This document shows, one piece after another, positions 11,355 to 18,150 of a DNA stretch of 18,150 bases. The stretch lies in the NCBI GenBank assembly GCA_003024985.2, contig PXIH01S0010767.1, one strand, 5' to 3'. The first letter of the stretch is position 1. Every line of letters starts with the position of its first letter. The DNA is from Euperipatoides rowelli (Eukaryota; Onychophora; Udeonychophora; Euonychophora; Peripatopsidae). The translations under genes were made by a program, and so were the position numbers. The notes under the pieces are model-generated. The model saw nothing but the letters and a program-made list of their open reading frames with translations, was not told the DNA's origin and did not search any database.

Positions 11355-11798
11355 TTTTACTTAAGGTATAGACACGACCTGTCAGTGACAGATTCCACTT
11401 GAATCAGTAATGAACTTGAAAGAATATCCCCAATGTTAGGTGCATCAGAGAAAACATAAGGAAGAGATGGTCCTCTTGGGTGAAGAAAGCTGAATTTTTA
11501 CCAGGTGATTGTAATTTGTGGCAAGAAAGCAGGCTAACTACCATGCACTATCATATCAACAAACCTGAAGAAACTGCAGAACTAATTGCACAACTACTTA
11601 GGGAAGCGCTCTGATATTGTGAGCAGCTATTTTGGTGCTGAATGAGTACAGCTTTGTTATGATCTCATTGTCTGATTTTGGTATAACACAGTGGATTTTT
11701 TGCATTCCCGAAATAGCTTTCGCATCCTTAACCATTTCCACTCTACTCAATTCAGAGAATTTGGATTCTACCGGTCCACAATAAAAACAAAAAATCAA
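11355..11798 (-). pseudogene. C-terminal fragment of a second ATSHGK-family transposase-like gene
   Basis: The first part is an open frame ending at 11598 that contains KDAKAISGMQKIHCVIP and then ITKLYSFSTKI. It matches the stretch that in relatives follows the LTP.LFEF region (consensus recalled as A.(T/A)I.GTQK.H.FIP). Below 11598 other frames carry a degraded C.YDSAW block and then FLHPRGPS near 11460. Last comes TDRSCLYL near 11370, corresponding to the MHP.GPS block and the TGR.Y.L ending of the family. Stops and at least two frame changes break it. It has the same strand and order as the fragment at 13984-14312 and would directly continue it, so the two are best read as one gene split by about 2.2 kb of insertion. 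The family match is from memory and was not searched. Confidence 0.7.
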
Positions 11799-11946
11799 TT
11801 TTTTTTTAAATTTCGATTAGAAATATAGAAAAAATAATTTTAAAATGGTTTACATGAATATCTAATGATTTTTTTTGCACACATGCAGAGATAATTAGGC
11901 CTATTTTGAATTTAAGGTAGCCTAATAAAAATATTATAAAACATAA

Positions 11947-12945
11947 GGCTGGCGCCCTACTGGACGATATGATGCGTCACGATGACTTGCGTTGCCTACA
12001 GTCAAATTAAAGATGAAAATAAAATAAATGTCACATACAATGTGCGTTACCTCGCGGTATTTTTTAAATTTAAGAGCAGCACCTGCTTTTTGGATACATA
12101 ATTGGCTGCACCTTCATTGTTTACAATCCACACAAGATGAAGGTAACATAATTTGCTTTTTTAGCCCTTTTACTGAGTTTGTTGGTCATCCTTAAACCAA
12201 ATACGAGTTACAGCTGTCAATTCCACAATTTATATATATATATACACATAATTTTGTTGGCTACATATTAAAACTTCAAAGATTGAAATAAAATAAAACA
12301 AAGAACCACCTTTGGTTAATTAAACCTGATTATCAAATATTTTTTTAATTCAATAATTTTACTTAAAAGATTGCCACTGTATCTGAATATTTTTTTAAAA
12401 ATAGAACGTCTAGCGCTAAGCACTTATTGAGAAGAAAAATCAGCTGTGCGCTTTTTTGTATAGTGTATGCTACTTTACAATTACTTCATTCAAGATTAGA
12501 AAGTAAAAAATAATTTAAATATAAAATGTCAAGTAAAAATCTAAACATATTAAATATACAGTAATTATTCGTAAATCAACATTAAAAGTTGTACAATAGC
12601 TGATGTAGTGGATAGGGAATCAAACTCATTTTTTATCAGCTTAAATATACTCACTGTAGACAGAAACAGGAAATATAAGATGACCAATCCTCTCATTGTG
12701 TTTGGTGCACAACTTTGAAAACGTTGTATAAAAAAGTGGATAGGCCTATGGTTTCACCGCAAGTTGACGCATAATTTTTAAAGCTAGCTATATACTGTAT
12801 TTATTTCCTCCGAAAATTACTGTAGATCAACGTAAAACTAACGCGCTTTCCAGTGTAGCACAGCTGAATGAAATCTATGTTTAAAAGGTTTTAGCGTTGA
12901 CGGGAGTCATCGTAACGCACTGTAACGTCCAGTGGAGCGCCGGCC
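11947..12945. mobile_element. Non-autonomous DNA transposon with about 46-bp terminal inverted repeats
   Basis: The left end reads GGCTGGCGCCCTACTGGACG. The reverse complement of the right end reads GGCCGGCGCTCCACTGGACG. Over the first 46 aligned bases 36 agree, including a shared ACGATGAC block. A second inverted pair lies further in: TGCGTTACCTCGCGGTA (12043-12059) against the reverse complement of CACCGCAAGTTGACGCA (12755-12771). The ends are much richer in G, C and CpG than the interior. ACGCA/TGCGT words recur near both ends, as expected for transposase binding sites. The flanks are ATAA on the left and ATAG on the right, a possible worn 3-4 bp target duplication. The superfamily is unresolved; PIF/Harbinger is only a guess. 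No open frame is inside. Confidence 0.75.
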
Positions 12946-13108
12946 ATAGAATAAACATATACAGTACTGTACATTTTTAAAATCAAAATTTAATGCAATT
13001 TTAAAAATAAAAATAAAAAAAATGTGTGTCAAACATAAAAGGGTTAATATAAGAANCAATAAATATTCAGTTGTAATTATTATGAAATATTAAACCATCA
13101 GTTTTAGG

Positions 13109-13203
13109 TTCCCAGATGGGCCCCCGACATTATTTTTTACACGCCCGGACTAATCTTTTAGGCGTCCCGGGCTCCTCGGACATAGGATTTTTCGAGCCCT
13201 GTA
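13109..13203. repeat. GC-rich repeat remnant containing AGGGCTCGAAA
   Basis: A sharply GC-richer island with clustered CpG (for example CACGCCCGGAC and GGCGTCCCGGGC) sits in very AT-rich DNA. On the minus strand it begins CTACAGGGCTCGAAAAATCC. AGGGCTCGAAA is reminiscent of a dispersed repeat I have seen across marine invertebrates, though I cannot name it. The composition shows that it is foreign to its surroundings and probably transposon-derived. Confidence 0.4.
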
Positions 13204-13504
13204 GTTATTTATTTATGTATCCTTTCAGGATACATTACTTCTTATTTAGATTTATTACTATTAATTCTGATGTCATGGGATAGCCTATCTGTGTTTCATA
13301 ATCTAGTAATTTACCTGACATTATTAAAACTATTAATTAAAAAAAATATGTTGGATTTTTTTGTAATTTGGATATTTGAATTCCTTACAAAAAATAAAAT
13401 AAAAAATATATTTAAAGTTTATTTCTATCTTTTTTAAATTTACTATTATTTATTCCGTTGTGTCTTCACAATGAGAACCAAACTAAACTATAACCTAAAT
13501 GGGA

Positions 13505-13972
13505 GATTGAGAATCGACTTTGGAGTGGATGATAAATAACACACGATTTTCCAAGTTATTTATTACACAAATTTATATATACTTTTTACATTATTTTGAT
13601 CTAATTGACCATTTGGGTGTTGAATAGATAAATATTGCTTTTATAAAAAATAAAAAAATCTGACCAGTTTTACTAGTAGTTTTATTTAATCAAAAAAAAA
13701 AAAAAAAAGAATAAATTTTGATTTCTATAATTTTTATTTCTTATAATTAGTATTCTTTAATTTTTTTTTTTTTATTAAATCTCTTGAGATAATTTAAGAC
13801 AAATATATTTCGAGTCTTTGAAAATAAAAAAAAAATAGTAATTGAAGCATAATTGAATATAATAATTAAGCTTACTATGAAATTACAAGGAAATGAAAAT
13901 AACGATTCAGAATCGACTTTGGAGTGCAACTACTAAATTAAAAATGGTGATTGAGAATAGACATTGGGGTGG
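13505..13972. repeat. Three imperfect direct repeats (GATTGAGAATCGACTTTGG type)
   Basis: Copies lie at 13505-13528, 13904-13926 and 13949-13972. They read GATTGAGAATCGACTTTGGA, GATTCAGAATCGACTTTGGA and GATTGAGAATAGACATTGGG, each followed by GTG. The first and third also share AAATGG just upstream. They bracket about 400 bp of AT-rich, low-complexity DNA. They may be the ends of a small element or a degenerate tandem array. Confidence 0.6.
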
Positions 13973-13983
13973 AAAGGGTTAAA

Positions 13984-14312
13984 TCAAGCCAATTTTTTTT
14001 TTTCAGTGGTGGTGTGACATTCAGTTGTTGAATATTCAAAATGAATTCCATGTATAGTCTGTTTTGAGAACTCAAAAAGATCTTTTGGTGTAATGATCTG
14101 ATTGTTATAAGGGAGTTAGACTGGCTTTAGCAGCAAGTCGCTTAACTGTATCCCCCTTCCCAAGCCATCACAGGCACTTTTGCCATGAGATGTGGCAAAA
14201 AAAAAAAAAAAAAAAAAAAAGCCATTCAGCATCCAGGTGGAAATCTTTCTTGAGATGACACAGATTAAAAAAATGTTTCCTGTTCTTGTATTGGGCAGCA
14301 CATCCATCAGAT
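13984..14312 (-). pseudogene. Middle fragment of a second ATSHGK-family transposase-like gene
   Basis: Read on the minus strand, SDGCAAQYKNRKHFFNLCHL begins at 14311 and continues as KKDFHLDAEW. A T24 tract follows, and then FATSHGKSACDGLG. TVKRLAAKASLTP comes in a shifted frame, then NNQIITPKDLFEFSKQTIHG and IHFEYSTTE, with a stop at 13984. This is the signature order of a widespread uncharacterised animal protein family (SDG...QYKN / AEWxFFATSHGKG.CDG / GGTVKR / LTP..LFE), distinct in subtype from the relic at 7286-9020. The T24 tract (A24 at 14197-14220) sits where relatives have about three codons and throws the frame. At least two further shifts occur. A stop stands just before SDG, and upstream similarity fades (IISQDIKA near 14360 may belong). 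The N-terminal half is missing. The C-terminal continuation lies at 11355-11798. Confidence 0.8.
14197..14220. repeat. A24 homopolymer inside the relic gene
   Basis: Twenty-four consecutive A on the plus strand read as a run of Phe codons on the minus strand. The run separates AEW from FATSHGK of the same protein. Between the TGG codon and the GCC of FATSHGK there are 25 bases, a length not divisible by three, so the run itself causes a frameshift. Confidence 0.95.
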
Positions 14313-14616
14313 TAGTATATTGACGACTAGATTTATGCTTTGATGTCTTGAGAAATTATATGCCGCTTAGGATATGTCTATTGACTATAATAATTTTCCC
14401 AAGCATTTTTTGTAAAATTAGAGCGCGATGCTAAAACGTCCCTTATCTGAAAGGCTGAGTCTGCCATAAATTTACACCCGATTATTACACCATGTTTGGT
14501 ATTACAGTTGTCAAAATAAAAGAGGTATATCTATCAGATTTATTTTTAATAGTAAAAGAATATATCAAAAGGTTTAGCCTACACTCCTGATCTTTGAAAT
14601 ATTACATTTCTATGTG

Positions 14617-14838
14617 GTAACTTACGTTACATATTTTCACGTTAACTTACGTTACATGATTTTGACAATTTACATTTAATAAATGAGTTCTACAATTCTT
14701 GATTTTTTTTGTAACTTTCTTATACACTGAAACAAAAGTAAGATAAAATAACTGTAAATAAACCTCATGCTTCAATGCAATTATTGCACAAATTAAATTA
14801 TATTTACTCAACCTTTTTGGTACCGTAACTTAAGTTAC
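14617..14838. repeat. Palindromic GTAACTTANGTTAC repeats, three copies
   Basis: GTAACTTACGTTAC is at 14617-14630, TTAACTTACGTTAC (first base changed) at 14642-14655, and the perfect palindrome GTAACTTAAGTTAC at 14825-14838. A fourth copy, with T at the variable place, is far away at 6938-6951. The sites lie next to the small element at 14916-15189. They may be binding sites within a larger element whose end is at 15189. Confidence 0.7.
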
Positions 14839-14915
14839 AGCAATAATGTTATTCTTATTGCTTTTTTTCACAATATGTTATTAAATTAAATATTATATGA
14901 ATCATTATTTTTCAA

Positions 14916-15189
14916 GGCTTATTCCATGCACTATATTTCAACTTCATAATAATGATAATTTAACACTAATAACAAAAAACACAAGTTTCCAGTCATTAAA
15001 CTCACATACAGAAATATGAAATCAGCTATTTTTACAAGGTGGCCATCTTGAAATGGTGAAGAAAAAATATTAAAATTTTGATGTTGCCAAGAAAGCTATA
15101 GGCCTATAGCTAAATATTACTATTTCCAAATTTATGAGAAATATTTTTTTGAATATGACATTTTTGTACACTTCAGGAAGGAATGACCC
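14916..15189. mobile_element. Short element with GGGTCATTCC-like inverted ends (MITE-like)
   Basis: The left end is GGCTTATTCC and the right end, reverse-complemented, is GGGTCATTCC, a match of 8 of 10. The left flank is TCAA and the right flank TTAA, which could be a worn 4-bp target duplication. The 274-bp interior has no open frame. It carries the perfect 16-base palindrome GCTATAGGCCTATAGC at 15095-15110 and GGCCATCTTG at 15045. TTAA targets are used by the piggyBac and Kolobok superfamilies, so either is possible. The assignment is not proven, and the element may extend further left to include the GTAACTTANGTTAC sites. Confidence 0.5.
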
Positions 15190-15339
15190 TTAAAGACTGG
15201 CATGGATTTTATGTTTATTAATAAAAAACAATACAGTATATGATCTTTTCTTAAAGATGGCACACATTTCTATGCTTCATTACTTCTATGTAATAGATAG
15301 TTATGCTTTCGGAAACTCCCAAAAGAAAAGAATCTTTAA

Positions 15340-15545
15340 TTAAAACATTTCCTTGGAAAAATAAACACAGGTTCTCTAGTGTTTCCTGCTACCATTCATT
15401 ATTTCACAAAAAGTTTCAAGTTCACTATGTTCAGCAGATACAGCCTAGACAGCTTGCCTTTCAACTTTTTGTGTAATAACTCTGGGGGTTTGCATTATGG
15501 TGGTCGGACCACTTTCATCCAAATTCATAATGTGGGTGGACAAAA
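15340..15545 (-). pseudogene. Pogo/Tigger-like DDE transposase fragment
   Basis: On the minus strand, from 15531, the frame reads IMNLDESGPTTIMQTPR, then VITQKVERQAV, a stop, AVSAEHSELETFCEIMNG, another stop, and RTCVYFSKEMF before the stop at 15340. This parallels the start of the DDE_1 catalytic domain of pogo-like transposases: (I/V)YN(L/V)DE(T/S)G..TVQ.P.KVIA..G.KQV, then TSAERG..VT, then VFIFPR. The Asp of NLDESG is the first catalytic acid. The second (usually in DNHxSH) and third were not found. Two in-frame stops, the missing helix-turn-helix half and the missing C-terminus make it a relic. A small remnant (KFCPPT in another frame) may extend it upstream. Its minus orientation is shared with the other relics. 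Confidence 0.7.
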
Positions 15546-17119
15546 CTTAAGTTTGGATTATGAATTTCCTAAATGCCGAAATATTAAATATTTATTATTA
15601 CATGAAGTTCTCTAGTAAGATTTTTAGCTCAGAGTGAAAGACGATATATCGGCTTCTAAATCATTTCCTGTAGTTTTTTTTTTTTTTCACACATTAAGTG
15701 CATACATGTTTTTATCTGTTGGGACAATGACCACACTGCATTTGGTAACTTTGTATCAAATAATTGAACAGCATGGTTTCTTTGTACTGAAGTGAAAATT
15801 TGTTTTTGCATAGTATTTCAAAATAAATTTTAGCTCTGGAATTAAAATTGGCTCATTATTTTCAAAATTACTGTTGATAACATAATTCTACGTACATTTT
15901 CTTCGCTAGTATTTTCTTTAACCTAGGCTGCAATTAACTTCTTGTAATTGAATACTCTTGCTGTGGTGCTTTATGGAGTACTTTTTATTTAATACATCAA
16001 AGCATTTGCATGATTTACTCAGATATACAGTATTTGCCCTGTTAGTTTTTTTTCCTTGTAGACTAATGCTGAACCATTTTTGTGGATTAGGCAACCTTTA
16101 AAAAAAAAAGAACAGCATAAAAATCAAAATTCATAAAAACAATGCCAAACTAAAGTAACAGGCAAAAAAAGGTGTTTAAAAAAACAATAGGGAATTAGTT
16201 TTAATTTTTTTTTAATTAGTGGCACATTTACCCAATGGCCATGTGTGCCCTAAATGTTATGTCTAACTACAGTATGGTATACTAATTTTTACAAGAATCA
16301 ACAGAAATCATGTTTTTTTTTTAAATAAATAAATACAAAAATAATGGATTTAAAATATTCCTTACATAGTTTGTTCAATAAGTAGCCTATACAGTAAAAT
16401 ACAAATTGAAAATAAATACCTGCAAAGTAGCCTAAAATTTAAAAAATACTGGTACTTTTCTGTTCAGGACCAAAAGTTTCATTTTTCATTTAAAATTAAA
16501 TATCAAAATGGCTGTAACTTTTTTTTCCAAGAATGCAGTGAGTGTTACCACACCTACTAAAGAAAAGATTCCCAAACATAACACATCAAAATCCTTACAA
16601 TTGATAGTAACAAAATATTATTCAACCCACTCAAACAAGAATATGACATTTTTGAGTTGTTCATCTATAAGATATTTAATTTTGTTTCAAAGTAAACTCC
16701 ATGGAAAATTCACCATTTATTGTAAAAATCACTGGAGGAAAAGAAGAATTTTGAAAATTGCAAATATTTGCCCTAAATTTTAAAATTTTATTGCGAAACT
16801 TTTTCCTAAACTGTATGAGGCTTTCCCCATGACAAATAATTTTTAATAGCCTTATTTTTTTTTGTATAACTTAACAATAAAAGTTTCCATTTCCCCCTCC
16901 TATATTAATCTTTTAATATCTGTGGGTCCCCCCCCCCCCCATACGGTATCATATGAATTTTTAGTATCTGCAGACCTGTTTTTTTTTTTTTAATGGAATT
17001 AAACTTTTAAATTTACAGTTTTTTTTTTTTTTCACGCTAGTGAACTAGGCTATTAATAGTATCGGTGGTGTAAACAATTTTAATAACTAATTGTCTGGGA
17101 AAACAAAATTTTCTCCAGA
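15546..17119. other. AT-rich DNA, no gene recognised
   Basis: A 91-codon plus-strand frame at 16508-16783 begins in a fair initiation context (AAAATGGC). However, it is Lys/Asn/Ile/Ser/Thr-rich, matches nothing I know, and its start resembles the ATGGCTGTAACTTTTTT wording common in non-coding repeats, so I do not call it. A C13 run lies at 16928-16940 and T runs lie around 15675, 16979 and 17022. No RNA gene was seen. Confidence 0.45.
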
Positions 17120-17319
17120 CACAAGATCGCCGACTTGAGGGATGCAGATGCAGTCTCATTCCTGCAATTTTTACGAAGTAAAGAGATACAAATGAACGGG
17201 TATAAAAAAAATTTGACCGTGTGACTGACTTGGAAGATGGGGAAGGGTCCAAATTATACAAAAATGAGCATATGTCAGCATTAATGGATTTGCAATCAGA
17301 TATGAATCAATTGGGCTAA
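17120..17319 (+). pseudogene. Unidentified coding-like fragment with one slip in an A8 run
   Basis: I do not recognise this protein. From 17120 the frame reads HKIADLRDADAVSFLQFLRS, continues with KEIQMNGYKK, and hits a stop at 17222. Removing one base from the A8 run just before 17213 would continue into FDRVTDLEDGEGSKLYK and then NEHMSALMDLQSDMNQLG, ending at a natural stop (17317-17319). Composition is far less AT-driven than the surroundings, with many Asp, Glu, Leu, Met and Gln and no low complexity. It is preceded directly by TTTTCTCCAG (17109-17118), a good splice-acceptor-like sequence, so it could be a terminal exon, intact if the A8 is a sequencing error. Otherwise it is a broken copy. 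No partner exon was found in the window. Confidence 0.35.
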
Positions 17320-17438
17320 AAACTCAACTTTTGAGTGAATGTCATATATAATTTCAGAATAAAAAAGAGATCAAGATGCGCACGGGTTTATCAAACGGAA
17401 TTCACACAAAATTGCACTAATCCCGGTAAAATAATTAA

Positions 17439-17452
17439 AATTCCCGGGAATT
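17439..17452. repeat. 14-base perfect palindrome AATTCCCGGGAATT
   Basis: This is a GC-cored palindrome, with TCCCGG also 20 bases upstream at 17421-17426. It lies between the coding-like fragment and the duplicated unit. It may be a remnant of a transposon end; nothing around it defines an element. Confidence 0.6.
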
Positions 17453-17560
17453 CCCCCTTTTTTAAAAAATAAAATTAAAGTTAATTTTTATGAATTACTG
17501 GTATAATAGTTAAATATTATTAGTATCAATAGCTAAATAGCCTATTAGATTTAAATTAAA

Positions 17561-17815
17561 TGAGCTTGAGGAAAATTAACTTTTTTTTTTCTTAAACAAA
17601 ACTTCAAACTTCTAAGTTTAATTCAAATGTCCTAATCTCATGATTTTGATTTGCCCCGTGATGGTCTAATTAAAAGTAAACCATTTAGGTTACTTACATA
17701 ACAATCTTATTACTTAATAAGTAGGCCTAATAAGATTGTTATGTAAGCAACTTAAATGGTTTACTTTTAATTTAGTTGCCTATTATCATCATCAATAACT
17801 AAATATTATTTTAAG
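17561..17815. repeat. Diverged direct duplication, copy A
   Basis: It starts TGAGCTTGAGGAAAATTAAC and ends TATTATCATCATCAATAACT followed by AAATATTATTTTAAG. It matches copy B (17891-18100) in the same order through the shared blocks AAACAAAAC, CAAACTTC, AATTGTCC-like words and ATCATCATCAAT. The period is 330 bp. Copy A contains the foldback at 17668-17772, which copy B lacks. Confidence 0.7.
17668..17772. repeat. Foldback: 45-bp arms, 43 of 45 identical, 15-base loop
   Basis: The left arm (17668-17712) begins AATTAAAAGTAAACCATTTA. The right arm (17728-17772) begins TAATAAGATTGTTATGTAAG, its reverse complement with only two mismatches. The loop (17713-17727) carries the start of a TAGGCCTA octamer. 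In copy B of the surrounding duplication the right arm is absent, so it looks like a local inverted duplication of the left arm. Confidence 0.9.
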
Positions 17816-17890
17816 TCTAAATATTACACATCATGTTTATTTTTCATCAATAGTTACACTACAGTAAATATTATCATAGCTTCACATTTA

Positions 17891-18100
17891 TGAGCAAGAG
17901 GAAAACTAACTGATGTGCTTTTTTTTATAAACAAAACATCAAACTCCTCCTGGTTTAAATTACAACTTCAATTGTCCAATCTGATTTCTATCAAGTGAGA
18001 AGATGTGTCCGATGGGCCAATTAAGTAAATCAATTAGGTTGTTTTCATAATCTAAATAAGGCCTAATTATCATCATCAATAGATAAATATTATTTTTAAG
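17891..18100. repeat. Diverged direct duplication, copy B
   Basis: It starts TGAGCAAGAGGAAAACTAAC and ends ATTATCATCATCAATAGATA followed by AATATTATTTTTAAG. It is homologous to copy A at 17561-17815 but about 45 bases shorter, mainly because it lacks the second hairpin arm. Its GGCCTAA corresponds to the loop region of copy A. Confidence 0.7.
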
Positions 18101-18150
18101 AGTCATTTTTTCTAAGACTCAGACAGGTTGTGATAGTTGATGTCATGGAT

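Larger units (their letters stand above)
11799..13983. mobile_element. Composite insertion splitting the second relic gene
   Basis: This block separates two consecutive pieces of the same decayed gene. It contains the 999-bp terminal-inverted-repeat element at 11947-12945, a GC-rich repeat remnant at 13109-13203, and three copies of a 24-base direct repeat at 13505-13972. It also holds one undetermined base at 13056. No transposase reading frame was found inside. It looks like several insertions, one beside or inside another; their order of arrival cannot be fixed from this copy. Confidence 0.6.

Noticed and set aside
12229-12246. TATATATATATA as a promoter TATA element
   Set aside because: It is a short dinucleotide repeat inside a non-coding transposon with no gene downstream.
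13747-13929. 60-codon minus-strand open frame
   Set aside because: It is Phe/Ile/Lys-rich, from T and A homopolymers, and includes one of the direct repeats; no motif.
15379-15615. 78-codon plus-strand open frame
   Set aside because: It is antisense to the pogo-like motifs NLDESG and SAEHSELETF, which are far more specific.
16508-16783. 91-codon plus-strand open frame with a fair start context
   Set aside because: Composition is that of AT-rich non-coding DNA, no motif is recognisable, and no splice or conservation evidence supports it.
17037-17261. 74-codon minus-strand open frame
   Set aside because: It is antisense to the more protein-like plus-strand fragment at 17120-17319, and it has no recognisable motif.

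Overview
The window is an AT-rich (roughly 28% GC by eye), gene-poor stretch of an animal nuclear genome. No intact gene, tRNA, rRNA or CRISPR array can be seen. The coding relics belong to families known from animal transposons. The texture (long A/T runs, many inverted repeats, a strong excess of the octamer TAGGCCTA and of TACAGTA/TACTGTA) suggests an aquatic invertebrate. I cannot name the species; that call rests on texture and is weak. The window could be intergenic or lie inside a large intron.

Layout: 1-7285 is AT-rich non-coding DNA with a foldback at 977-1105, a short hairpin at 3167-3218, one unidentified coding-like patch on the minus strand (4585-4890) and a transposon-terminus-like motif at 6757. 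7286-9020 (minus) is a nearly full-length but heavily frameshifted relic of an uncharacterised, transposase-like family; I recognise it from IWSD, ATSHG, DFSENY and CxYHENF motifs. From 9041 follow repeat-derived DNA with a 45-bp palindrome and a 21-bp tandem repeat (9742-9829). 11355-11798 and 13984-14312 (minus) are the C-terminal and middle parts of a second member of the same superfamily (SDGCAAQYKN / FATSHGK type). They are separated by about 2.2 kb of later insertions, including a 999-bp element with imperfect terminal inverted repeats (11947-12945). 14617-15189 holds a small element with GGGTCATTCC-like ends and palindromic GTAACTTANGTTAC repeats. 15340-15545 (minus) is a pogo/Tigger-like transposase fragment. 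17120-17319 (plus) is an unidentified coding-like fragment broken by one slip in an A8 run. 17561-18100 is a diverged direct duplication, one copy of which carries an extra inverted arm.

Taken together this is a transposon graveyard with nested insertions. No working gene system is visible. The most informative content is the pair of decayed transposase-like genes and the several unclassified short elements around them.
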